Part shown: positions 8,748 to 17,015 of the stretch, one piece after another
Position numbering within the stretch: position 1 is the first letter of the stretch
How the letters are laid out: the number at the start of each line of letters is the position of its first letter
Assembly: GCF_024628725.1 (NCBI RefSeq)
Contig: NZ_CP102411.1
Span: 66,926 to 130,925, forward strand
Source of the DNA: Ruegeria sp. YS9
Lineage (GTDB): Bacteria; Pseudomonadota; Alphaproteobacteria; Rhodobacterales; Rhodobacteraceae
DNA: 64,000 nucleotides
Direction of reading: 5' to 3'
Notes under the pieces: generated by a model
Told to the model about the DNA's origin: nothing
Database searches by the model: none
What the model saw: only the letters and a program-made list of their open reading frames with translations
Translations under genes and position numbers: made by a program

Positions 8748-10460
8748 ATGGACAGACGTCTTACGACGGTGCTTGCGGCGGACATTGTCGGCTACTCAGC
8801 ACTGATGGATTATGACCGGGAAGGTACGATTAGTGCGCTCCGATCATTTCGTGAAGATACGCTCCAATTGCTTCTGAAAGCCCATGGCGGGACAATGATC
8901 AAAAGCTTGGGCGATGGTTGGATCGCCGAGTTTAAGTCCACATCAGACGCTGTAGATTGCGCTATCGCAATACAGTCTGCTCAGAAACCAGACAGTATCA
9001 AGCTTCGAATTGGCATTCATACCGGCGAGGTTGTCACCGAAGGCGACGACATTTTTGGTGATGGAATAAATGTCGCCGCTCGTCTCGAAGCAATGGCCGA
9101 GCCAGATCAGGTATTGTTGTCGGATACATCTCACAACAGTCTTGACCGAGGCGATGCATCCAAGTTCGACGGCGGTGAGCAGACGGAACTCAAAAACATC
9201 ACGCGCCGCATTGGTGTTTGGTGCTGGCCTAAGGGCACTTCAGCCAACCTATCTCAAAAAACGGATGCTAGACCTGGGATTGCAGTGCTTCCATTCGACA
9301 ATATGTCTGATGATCCCGAACAGGAATTCTTTGCGGACGGAATCACAGAAGACATCATCACAGAGTTGTCTCGTTTCCGCTGGCTGATGGTCGTGGCCCG
9401 AAATTCGTCCTTCACTTTTAAAGGCAAAAGCACGGATATTCGCGAAGTTGGTCGCATACTTGGAGTGCGCTATGTTCTCGAGGGCTCGGTCAGACGAGCA
9501 GGTCAACGCGTCCGCATTACTGGGCAATTGATTGATGCGGAAAACGGCAGTCATCTCTGGGCAGAACGCTTTGACGGCGTACTTGATGATATTTTCGACC
9601 TTCAAGACAAAGTCACGCTGGAAGTCATTACAGCGATTGAGCCATCGCTACGGCACGCCGAAACAAACCGCGCGCGCGCGAAACCCACGGATAATTTGGA
9701 AGCCTATGAACTTTACCTGCGAGCGCAATCGCACTTCCACCTATTGACGGATGAAGACAATCGAGAGGCCATAAGGCTGACGACCCTCGCACTGGGTCGC
9801 GACCCGGAATATGCGTCAGCATCAGGTTTGTTGGCTTGGTTGCATATTCAACGCATGGTCCAAGGGCTTGAGCCTATTGGCGAAGGGCCGAAAGAGGCCG
9901 TAAAAGCAGCCGAACGGGTGCTGCTTAGCGATCGTGCAGACGGGATCGCACTGGCGTATGCTGCGCATTCAATCTCAATGCTGGCGCGGGATTTACCACG
10001 CGCGCGGGTTGCGTTTAAACAAGCTCTCGAGCAGAACCCAAACGCCGCAACAGTTCACATGCTGGCGTCCATCAACCTGTTTCTGCTTAATCGCCCAGAG
10101 GAGGCACTCAGCCACGCAACTCAATCTGTGGACTTCAGCCCGCACGATCCATTGCGCCATGCTGCTTATCTCGCTCAAGCAAGTGCACTATTCCATCTTG
10201 GGCGCTATGAAGAATCCATTAAGGCTTGCCGAAATGCCTTATCTGTGCGTTCAAACTTCGTAATGAGTCATCTCATGCTGATCGCTGCTCTGGGCCACCT
10301 CACCGATGGTGATGCTGCTCGCGAAGCGGTTGCAAATCTTCAGGCTTTGCGCCCAGGGCTGACCGTAACCTCGGCGCAGACTCAATTACCAATATTCACT
10401 GTCCCATCTTGTGCAAACAATTGGCGTGAAGGTTGGTTAAAAGCAGGGTTACCGCAATAG
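8748..10460 (+). CDS. Class III adenylate/guanylate cyclase with TolB-like and TPR regions
   Basis: A 570-residue soluble protein. Residues 1-150 are a class III nucleotide cyclase domain: metal-binding aspartates in AADIVGYS and SLGDGW, and the transition-state Asn/Arg in NVAARLEA. Residues about 175-305 match the TolB/FlgO-like module usually attached to these rhizobial-type cyclases (IAVLPFDNMSDDPEQEFF). The rest is helical with TPR-like repeats. It probably makes cAMP in response to an input sensed by the TPR part. It has no operon partner, and upstream sequence is non-coding. The family is common in alphaproteobacteria, often in many copies per genome. Confidence 0.85.
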   Translation: MDRRLTTVLAADIVGYSALMDYDREGTISALRSFREDTLQLLLKAHGGTMIKSLGDGWIAEFKSTSDAVDCAIAIQSAQKPDSIKLRIGIHTGEVVTEGDDIFGDGINVAARLEAMAEPDQVLLSDTSHNSLDRGDASKFDGGEQTELKNITRRIGVWCWPKGTSANLSQKTDARPGIAVLPFDNMSDDPEQEFFADGITEDIITELSRFRWLMVVARNSSFTFKGKSTDIREVGRILGVRYVLEGSVRRAGQRVRITGQLIDAENGSHLWAERFDGVLDDIFDLQDKVTLEVITAIEPSLRHAETNRARAKPTDNLEAYELYLRAQSHFHLLTDEDNREAIRLTTLALGRDPEYASASGLLAWLHIQRMVQGLEPIGEGPKEAVKAAERVLLSDRADGIALAYAAHSISMLARDLPRARVAFKQALEQNPNAATVHMLASINLFLLNRPEEALSHATQSVDFSPHDPLRHAAYLAQASALFHLGRYEESIKACRNALSVRSNFVMSHLMLIAALGHLTDGDAAREAVANLQALRPGLTVTSAQTQLPIFTVPSCANNWREGWLKAGLPQ

Positions 10461-10814
10461 GTGACTGGTATAGTTGGTGAACATAGATTAACGCCACTCG
10501 ACGCGAAGTTAGCGAAACCTCAGAAATTTGAAACCAAGAAAACTGAATCCCCGCAGTAAAGTCTTTATTACATTTTGCCACACTCAAAATCCTTACTGTC
10601 CGCTACTTTCCGGTTCGTCAGCGGTTCAGCAAAAGGTAGTTCGTCCCGGACCTGTCGCTCGTGGATAGCGCGGCGAAAGCGTCGGGAGAGCCCGAAAGTG
10701 AGCTATGCCGCGCGTTCAACGAAGGTCAGCTTGACGAAACGAAGCGCCAAACGTTTGCCAGACGAAATTTGAGCATAGGCGCGAAGCCTTCCACCTGCTA
10801 TTTTTAGGAAGGGT
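10461..10814. other. Intergenic region with dispersed repeat
   Basis: No gene in 354 bases. It contains the better preserved copy of the dispersed hairpin repeat (10668-10695) inside a larger GCGCGGC/GCCGCGC stem (10668-10674 with 10707-10713). The last bases carry AGGAAGGG, serving the next gene. Confidence 0.5.
10668..10695 (+). repeat. Dispersed hairpin repeat, copy 2
   Basis: Same 28-base element as at 4671 (25 of 28 identical), ending in TCGGG-AGAG-CCCGA. The outer GCGCGGC pairs with GCCGCGC at 10707-10713, giving a two-level stem-loop. Confidence 0.5.
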
Positions 10815-12572
10815 TTGCAGGACGGGAAGCTGTTGGATCGCCAGCATTCAAAAGAGATTGACCGTGTCTTGAGCGGGTTCGATACAGGGCGAGACCGACT
10901 TGTCGCGGACAGCTGGCAGCGCTGTGTTGAGACCTATGGTATGGATCCCTCACGACAGGAACCAGCGTACATACTGCCTGACACCAAATTCCGTGAACAT
11001 CTGGAACAATCCGAACGTCTGATCGCAACGGCGCGCTCGGGGCTGCAATCGCTGTTTGCGCAGGTGGCAGGGCAGAACTATGTCCTGCTGCTTGCGGATG
11101 CAGATGGCGTCTGCGTCGATTTCTTTGGCGACCGGAACTTCGAGGACGAACTCAGAACTGCCGGTCTTCATCTGGGATTCAAGTGGACGGAAGAGTTGGC
11201 AGGAACGAACGGGGTAGGGTCGTGTATCGTTACAGGTCAGCCGGTGACGATCCATCAGGGGGATCATTTTTCGATCACGCATACGCCGCTGTCTTGTACG
11301 GCAGCGCCTATTTTCGATACCAAAGGTGGTCTTGCGGCTGTTTTGGATGTTTCGTTGTTGCGTGGCCCTTCGCCTAAGGCGTCGCAGAATCTGGCCATGA
11401 CATTGGTGACGAATTCCGCCCGTCGCGTCGAGATGGCAAACCTGATGGCATCGACCAGGCGCGATTGGGTCCTGCGCTTTTCAGCAAGCCCCGAATTTCT
11501 CGAGGTCGATCCTGAAGCGGCGGTTGCAGTGGACGGAAGCGGCAAGATCATTGGTATGACCTCGGGGGCCCGACGCGCACTGGACCCGGACGGTTCGGGC
11601 CACCTGATCGGGTCGCAATTGCAGGACTGGCTTGAAATCAGTGTTGATGACATGCCGGAGTTCATGCGCGGCAGACCGTCCGAAGACCGCGTTCTACACC
11701 TCAAGGACGGGCGAGCGCTCTATGGTCATGCCGTTGCGCCACAGACGTCGCAGATGACGGCGGCCCTGCGCAAGCGAGAACAGGTTCTGCCCGGAGCCCT
11801 TGGCAGTTTTGCGGGGCCGGATGCGGACCTTCAGCAGCTTTTGAACAATGCTGCGCGTCTTGCACCGACCAGCCTGCCGCTTTTGCTGACTGGTGAAAGC
11901 GGCACGGGCAAGACCAAACTGGCGCGTGCGATCCACATGGCCGATCCTGCGAGACAGGATTTCCACACAGTGATCTGTTGCGATACCGAGACATTCGATT
12001 TCTGCCAAACCATCGACCCCGGCACGCTGTTCCTGAGCGGTGTCGAAGACCTGAGCGAGCCTGCACAGGCCTCTCTTTTAGCAGTGCTTGAGCGGCGGGC
12101 TGATCTGAGGATCATTGCCTCATGTCGGCAGCCCCCGGCGGGATTGCAGGGCGGTCTGCGTGAAGATCTGCTGCACCGGATTGCGGGGGCCACATTTTCT
12201 CTGCCGCCTTTGCGCCACCGAGCGGATCTGGATTGGCTAATTGATCGCCTGCTTCGACGGTTTGCAAGCCATGATATTCACCTGTCGACAGTCGCGCGCG
12301 CCGATCTGAAATCACGACTATGGAGCGGCAATATTCGTGAACTGGAACATCTGCTGCACAGCGCGGTCGCCCTGTGTCAGGACAACATCATCGACTTGAC
12401 GGATTTGCCAGCCCCGGCGCTCGCCCCTGCGCAAAAGCTGGACTCAGATGATCTGGAAGCACTGCTGCGTGCTTGCGATTGGAATATGTCTCAAGTGGCG
12501 CGACGCCTTGGCGTGAACCGGTCGACAATCCTGCGCCGTGTGCGAAAGGCCGGGCTTATTCCACCTGCATAA
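10815..12572 (+). CDS. AcoR-like regulator with degenerate AAA+ domain
   Basis: A 585-residue regulator with an N-terminal GAF-type sensor (about 80-215, with the AcoR-like ELAGTNGVGS), a AAA+ domain (about 330-500) and a C-terminal Fis-type helix-turn-helix (MSQVARRLGVNRSTILRRVRKAG). Walker A is intact (GESGTGKT, 360-367), but the segment that should carry GAFTGA, the sigma-54 contact loop, is absent and Walker B reads GTLFLSGVED instead of ending in DE. It should therefore not drive sigma-54 promoters and may not hydrolyse ATP. It starts with TTG after AGGAAGGG. It lies just upstream of a flavin monooxygenase, its likely target. Confidence 0.8.
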   Translation: MQDGKLLDRQHSKEIDRVLSGFDTGRDRLVADSWQRCVETYGMDPSRQEPAYILPDTKFREHLEQSERLIATARSGLQSLFAQVAGQNYVLLLADADGVCVDFFGDRNFEDELRTAGLHLGFKWTEELAGTNGVGSCIVTGQPVTIHQGDHFSITHTPLSCTAAPIFDTKGGLAAVLDVSLLRGPSPKASQNLAMTLVTNSARRVEMANLMASTRRDWVLRFSASPEFLEVDPEAAVAVDGSGKIIGMTSGARRALDPDGSGHLIGSQLQDWLEISVDDMPEFMRGRPSEDRVLHLKDGRALYGHAVAPQTSQMTAALRKREQVLPGALGSFAGPDADLQQLLNNAARLAPTSLPLLLTGESGTGKTKLARAIHMADPARQDFHTVICCDTETFDFCQTIDPGTLFLSGVEDLSEPAQASLLAVLERRADLRIIASCRQPPAGLQGGLREDLLHRIAGATFSLPPLRHRADLDWLIDRLLRRFASHDIHLSTVARADLKSRLWSGNIRELEHLLHSAVALCQDNIIDLTDLPAPALAPAQKLDSDDLEALLRACDWNMSQVARRLGVNRSTILRRVRKAGLIPPA

Positions 12573-12720
12573 ACGCACATGCCTTCGTGTTGCGCCCTTG
12601 TTGCGCGCGCAACAAGTCTTGGGATTTTTGGCCGAGGTCAAGCGTTGAGCCGCCAAATCGACTTGCCCGAAGGGACGCGGATTTGCCAGCCTTTTGCTCC
12701 GTGGAGATAGGGAGGATGAC

Positions 12721-14520
12721 ATGCTCGACACAACACTCTCGGATCAGGTGCAGGGGTTCCTGGATGACTTCGGTACGGCTTTATCCCAAGGCGATATCGA
12801 TGCCGCCTGCGATATGTTCCAGGACGATTGCTATTGGCGCGATCTGGTCAGCTTTACCTGGAATATCAAAACGGTCGAAGGCAAGGCGCAGGTGGCAGAT
12901 ATGCTCGCGCATCAGTTGGCCACAACAAAGCCGAGCGGTTGGAAAATAGCCGAAGGTGAAGTACCCACTGAAGATGGCGGAATAACCACCGCATGGATCG
13001 AGTTCGAAACCGAAGTGGCACGCGGCTTTGGGTTAATCCGCCTCAAGGATGGCAAGATATGGACCTTGCTGACCACGATGGTCGAGCTGAAAGGTCATGA
13101 AGAGCCTAAAGGGTTCAACCGCCCACTTGGGGCCAAGCATGGTGCGGGTAAACACAGGACCACATGGGCGGAAGAACGGGCCCAAGAAGAGGCTGAACTG
13201 GGCAACAAAACACAGCCCTACTGCGTCATCATCGGAGGTGGTCAGGGTGGGATCGCCATGGGTGCGCGGCTGCGACAGCTCGGCGTCCCGACGATCATCG
13301 TTGAACGGAATGACCGGCCTGGCGATAGTTGGCGCAATCGCTACAAATCCCTCTGCCTGCATGATCCGGTCTGGTATGACCATCTGCCTTACATCAAGTT
13401 CCCGGAAAACTGGCCCGTGTTCTCGCCCAAGGACAAGATCGGCGACTGGCTTGAGATGTACACCAAAGTGATGGAGCTGAATTATTGGACGCGCACGACG
13501 GCCAAATCCGCCACCTTCGATGAAGACAAGGGCGAATGGACTATCACGGTGGACCGGGATGGCGAAGAGGTGGTGTTGCGGCCCAAGCAGCTGATCATGG
13601 CGACGGGTATGTCCGGCAAGAAACGCATGCCTGATTTTCCGGGTATGGATGTTTTTAAGGGTGAGCAGGCACATTCTTCGGAACACGACGGGCCGGCCAG
13701 ATGGGCAGGCAAGAAAGTTGTCGTGGTGGGGTCCAACAACTCGGCCCATGACATCTGCGCCGCGCTTTGGGAAAACGATGCCGATGTGACAATGGTGCAG
13801 CGGTCCTCAACCCATATTGTCCGCTCGGACACCCTTATGGAAATCGGACTGGGCGATCTTTATTCTGAACGTGCGGTGCGGTCTGGCATGACGACCGAAA
13901 AGGCCGATCTGATCTTTGCATCACTGCCTTATCGCATTCTGCATGAATTCCAGATTCCGGCCTATGCCGCGATGAAAGAGCAGGACAAAGAGTTTTATGA
14001 CGGTTTGGAAAAGGCCGGGTTCTGGCTGGATTGGGGCGATGACGAAAGCGGGCTGTTCATGAAATACCTGCGCCGCGGATCAGGCTATTACATCGATATT
14101 GGGGCCAGCCAGTTGATCATTGATGGTGAGATCAAGCTGAAACGCGGTCAGGTTACAGCCCTTGATGAAACCGGAGTCATCCTTGATGACAGAACGCATC
14201 TGGATGCTGATCTGGTGGTCTATGCGACCGGGTATAATTCGATGAACGGCTGGGTTGCTGACCTGATGGGTCAGGATATGGCGGATCGGCTTGGGAAATG
14301 TTGGGGTCTGGGCTCTGACACAACCAAGGACCCGGGGCCTTGGGAAGGCGAGCAACGCAATATGTGGAAGCCGACACAGGTTCCAAACCTTTGGATGCAT
14401 GGTGGAAACCTGCATCAGTCCCGGCATTATTCACAGTTTCTCTCGCTGCAGATAAAGGCTCGGATGGAGGGCATCCTGACGCCGGTCTATGGCCTTCAAG
14501 AAGTGCATCACCTCAGTTAA
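12721..14520 (+). CDS. Flavin monooxygenase with N-terminal NTF2/SnoaL-like domain
   Basis: A 599-residue fusion. Residues 1-125 have the pattern of an NTF2/SnoaL-like cone (FLDDFGTALSQGDIDAACDMF, cited here as a partial motif). The remainder is a flavin monooxygenase: FAD loop GGGQGG near 172-177 and NADPH loop VGSNNSAHD near 339-347, then ATGY near 503. The ATG follows GGGAGG. This fusion is a recognised family in bacteria and fungi, without a settled substrate. It sits behind the AcoR-like regulator and is followed by a bidirectional terminator shared with the convergent exporter gene, so it forms its own transcript. Confidence 0.85.
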   Translation: MLDTTLSDQVQGFLDDFGTALSQGDIDAACDMFQDDCYWRDLVSFTWNIKTVEGKAQVADMLAHQLATTKPSGWKIAEGEVPTEDGGITTAWIEFETEVARGFGLIRLKDGKIWTLLTTMVELKGHEEPKGFNRPLGAKHGAGKHRTTWAEERAQEEAELGNKTQPYCVIIGGGQGGIAMGARLRQLGVPTIIVERNDRPGDSWRNRYKSLCLHDPVWYDHLPYIKFPENWPVFSPKDKIGDWLEMYTKVMELNYWTRTTAKSATFDEDKGEWTITVDRDGEEVVLRPKQLIMATGMSGKKRMPDFPGMDVFKGEQAHSSEHDGPARWAGKKVVVVGSNNSAHDICAALWENDADVTMVQRSSTHIVRSDTLMEIGLGDLYSERAVRSGMTTEKADLIFASLPYRILHEFQIPAYAAMKEQDKEFYDGLEKAGFWLDWGDDESGLFMKYLRRGSGYYIDIGASQLIIDGEIKLKRGQVTALDETGVILDDRTHLDADLVVYATGYNSMNGWVADLMGQDMADRLGKCWGLGSDTTKDPGPWEGEQRNMWKPTQVPNLWMHGGNLHQSRHYSQFLSLQIKARMEGILTPVYGLQEVHHLS

Positions 14521-14540
14521 AGCATGCGCTACAACCAAGA

Positions 14541-14577
14541 AGCGGACTTTCAATTTATTCGATTGAAAGTCTGCTTT
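14541..14577. terminator. Bidirectional terminator
   Basis: AGCGGACTTTCAAT (14541-14554) pairs with ATTGAAAGTCTGCT (14562-14575) with one mismatch. It lies between convergent genes ending at 14520 and 14584, and the A/T-rich arms can serve both strands. Confidence 0.7.
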
Positions 14578-14583
14578 GTCCCG

Positions 14584-15444
14584 TTACGCGAAGTGCTTCG
14601 CACCGGCCACGCAAATCACGACGAAAACCGTTACCCCGATCATCGAAGGCGCGACCGGTTCCGCTAGTAAGGCCGCTGCAAGGATCAAGCCGAAAAATGG
14701 CTGAAGCAGTTGTAGCTGCCCAACACCTGCTGTGCCCCCGCGAGCCAGACCGCGATACCAAAACACAAATCCAACCAGCATCGAAAAAATGGAGACGTAT
14801 CCCAAACTGAGCCAGACAGGCATGCTCAAATCGGCAAATGTGTCAGGCCATGTGAAGATTGCGAGAATGACCATGAACGGTGATGACAAGACAAGCGCCC
14901 AGGAAATCACCTGCCAGCCGCCCAATCGACGCGAGAGCAGCGCCCCTTCGGCGTAGCCCAATCCGCAGGCGAGGATGGCCGCCAGCATAAACAGGTCTCC
15001 AATCAGGGACACTTCTGCACTTTGCGTGAGGGCAAAACCAACGACGGCCGCACTCCCCAAGACGGAAAACAACCAGAACATTCCGGCCGGACGTTCGCCG
15101 CCGCGCAACGCGCCAAATGCAGCGGTACTCAAGGGCAAAAGCCCGATGAAGACGATTGAATGCGCAGCCGTGATGTGCTGAAGGGCCAAGGCTGTCAGCA
15201 GAGGAAAGCCGATCACGACGCCCAAAGCCACTGTTATGAGGGATCCCAGATCCGCCAGCGAAGGTTTAAGCTGTTTGAATAAGACCAGCAAACACAGTGC
15301 TAGAGCTGTCGCCAGCACGGCACGAGCCGAGGTCAGAAAAAGAGGGTCAAATCCATTTATGGCCACTCGTGTCGCGGGCAAGGATCCACTGAAGATCAGC
15401 ACACCGATCAATCCACTGCCCCAACCCGAAAATGAAGACGTCAT
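14584..15444 (-). CDS. EamA/DMT-family transporter
   Basis: A 286-residue membrane protein with about ten predicted transmembrane helices in two halves, the drug/metabolite transporter (EamA) layout. Typical features are the small-residue-rich first helix and the PLLTALALQHITAAHS segment closing the first half. The start could be GTG at 15450 or ATG at 15444; AAGGA upstream does not decide. It is divergent from a MocR-type regulator, a frequent pairing in which the regulator controls the exporter. It probably exports an amino acid or related metabolite; the substrate is unknown. Confidence 0.8.
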   Translation of the reverse strand: MTSSFSGWGSGLIGVLIFSGSLPATRVAINGFDPLFLTSARAVLATALALCLLVLFKQLKPSLADLGSLITVALGVVIGFPLLTALALQHITAAHSIVFIGLLPLSTAAFGALRGGERPAGMFWLFSVLGSAAVVGFALTQSAEVSLIGDLFMLAAILACGLGYAEGALLSRRLGGWQVISWALVLSSPFMVILAIFTWPDTFADLSMPVWLSLGYVSIFSMLVGFVFWYRGLARGGTAGVGQLQLLQPFFGLILAAALLAEPVAPSMIGVTVFVVICVAGAKHFA

Positions 15445-15508
15445 CGCCACACAATCCTTTTTGGATCTTGTAGTGGAAGCGCTGTAGTAAATGCAGATAC
15501 AGAACAGT

Positions 15509-15526
15509 ACAGTTCACTCGAACTGT
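15509..15526. promoter_or_regulatory. Candidate MocR operator
   Basis: ACAGTT-N6-AACTGT is a perfect inverted repeat in the 116-base gap between the exporter and the MocR gene, with another ACAGAACAGT element overlapping on its left. Position suggests control of both genes. MocR regulators usually bind direct or inverted repeats in such divergent gaps. Confidence 0.5.
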
Positions 15527-15560
15527 AACGGTAGATGAACCCAAACAGATTGATTGTACC

Positions 15561-16955
15561 ATGGCCAAAGCGACCCGTCGCACACTCGTGATGGACCATA
15601 TCACACGCAGGATACGGTCTCGTACATATAGCACAGGAACCAAGCTGCCGTCTGTCCGGGTGCTCGCACGTAGATTGGGCGTCTCACCCTCGACCGTAGT
15701 TGAGGCCTACGACGTCTTGGCCGCTGAGGGCGTTATCTTTGCCCGACGCGGTTCTGGTTTCTTTGTTTCCGACCGCGTTCAGCCCTTTGTCGTGTCGCAA
15801 ACCGGGCCACAGCTTGAGCGAGAGATTGATCCGCTTTGGGTCGCTCGGCAATCCATTGATGCAGAAGACAGCATGGAGAAGCCCGGATGCGGGTGGATGC
15901 CGTCAGACTGGATGCCTCTGGCGTCACTGCGTCGGGCCATGCGTAATGTGGCACGGGGCAACAGCAATGTGTTGACCGATTATAGCAATGCAAAGGGGCA
16001 CGCGGGCCTGCGCCAACACGTGGCACGCATGTTGGGCGATCAAAACATAGACGTCGACCCAAACACCGTTTTGCTTACAAATTCTGGGTCACAAGCGCTG
16101 GATTTGATCTGCAGATTGCTGCTCAAGCCGGGTGATACAGTTCTGGTGGACGATCCGTGCTATTTCAATTTTCAAGCCCTCTTGCGTGCGCATCAGGTCG
16201 CACTTGTTAGTGTGCCCTACACGCCCAATGGTCCCGATCTCACGATATTCGAAAGCGTTCTACGCAAAGAGCGTCCCCGACTCTATCTGACCAACTCGGC
16301 ATTGCACAATCCAACTGGCGCGACGCTCTCAGCAGCGACCGCGCATCGCGTGTTATCTCTGGCCGAGACCCATGATCTGCTTATCGTGGAAGACGCTATC
16401 TTTGCTGAGTTCGAGCCGGGCCTGTCTCCGCGTCTAGCCGCGTTGGATGGGCTGGACCGTGTTCTTACGATTGGCAGCTTCTCCAAGACGCTTTCGGCGT
16501 CGCTACGATGCGGATACATAGCTGCCAGGCCTAGCTGGATTGCCGCCCTGATCGACCTTCAGGTCGCAATCAGCTTTGGTGGGCCGAGCCCGATGGTGTC
16601 AGAATTGCTGCACGCAGCCCTCACCGATGGGAGCTACCGCAAACATATGGACACGCTGAGGGCCAAACTGGATCGCGCCCGCGCGCGTTCTATCGATGAG
16701 TTGGGCACCCTAAACATCAAGCCCTTCGTGTATCCCAAGGGCGGATTTTACCTATGGTGTGAGCTGCCAGACGGAAGGGATTCGGCCCTGCTGGCACGGG
16801 AAGCTCTCAAACAAGGCGTTGTGCTTGCCCCGGGAAATGTCTTCAGTCCGACCCGGTCCAAGAACTCGTTTATGCGCTTCAACGTGAGCCAGATGACGGG
16901 AGTGACGCATAAAAGGCTGCTTCGTGAGCTGATGAGTGCGGCCGAGCCACAATGA
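15561..16955 (+). CDS. MocR-type regulator (GntR HTH + aminotransferase-like domain)
   Basis: A 464-residue protein. Residues 1-75 are a GntR winged helix-turn-helix (LPSVRVLARRLGVSPSTVV). Residues about 100-460 are a fold type I aminotransferase domain with the NPTG-type motif HNPTGATLS and the pyridoxal-phosphate lysine K309 in GSFSKTLSASLRCGY. Such proteins use the cofactor as a ligand sensor rather than as catalysts. No clear ribosome site precedes the ATG. It is divergent from the EamA exporter, with a candidate operator between them, so amino-acid-responsive control of export is likely. Confidence 0.85.
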   Translation: MAKATRRTLVMDHITRRIRSRTYSTGTKLPSVRVLARRLGVSPSTVVEAYDVLAAEGVIFARRGSGFFVSDRVQPFVVSQTGPQLEREIDPLWVARQSIDAEDSMEKPGCGWMPSDWMPLASLRRAMRNVARGNSNVLTDYSNAKGHAGLRQHVARMLGDQNIDVDPNTVLLTNSGSQALDLICRLLLKPGDTVLVDDPCYFNFQALLRAHQVALVSVPYTPNGPDLTIFESVLRKERPRLYLTNSALHNPTGATLSAATAHRVLSLAETHDLLIVEDAIFAEFEPGLSPRLAALDGLDRVLTIGSFSKTLSASLRCGYIAARPSWIAALIDLQVAISFGGPSPMVSELLHAALTDGSYRKHMDTLRAKLDRARARSIDELGTLNIKPFVYPKGGFYLWCELPDGRDSALLAREALKQGVVLAPGNVFSPTRSKNSFMRFNVSQMTGVTHKRLLRELMSAAEPQ

Positions 16956-17015
16956 CCGCTTTGCGGAAGCCGCATTGCAGCGTTGTTTGATGAAGCAAAT
17001 GTCGGCATTGGGCCG

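Noticed and set aside
13033..13749. 238-codon leftward frame inside the NTF2-monooxygenase gene
   Set aside because: Antisense to FAD- and NADPH-binding motifs of the real gene.
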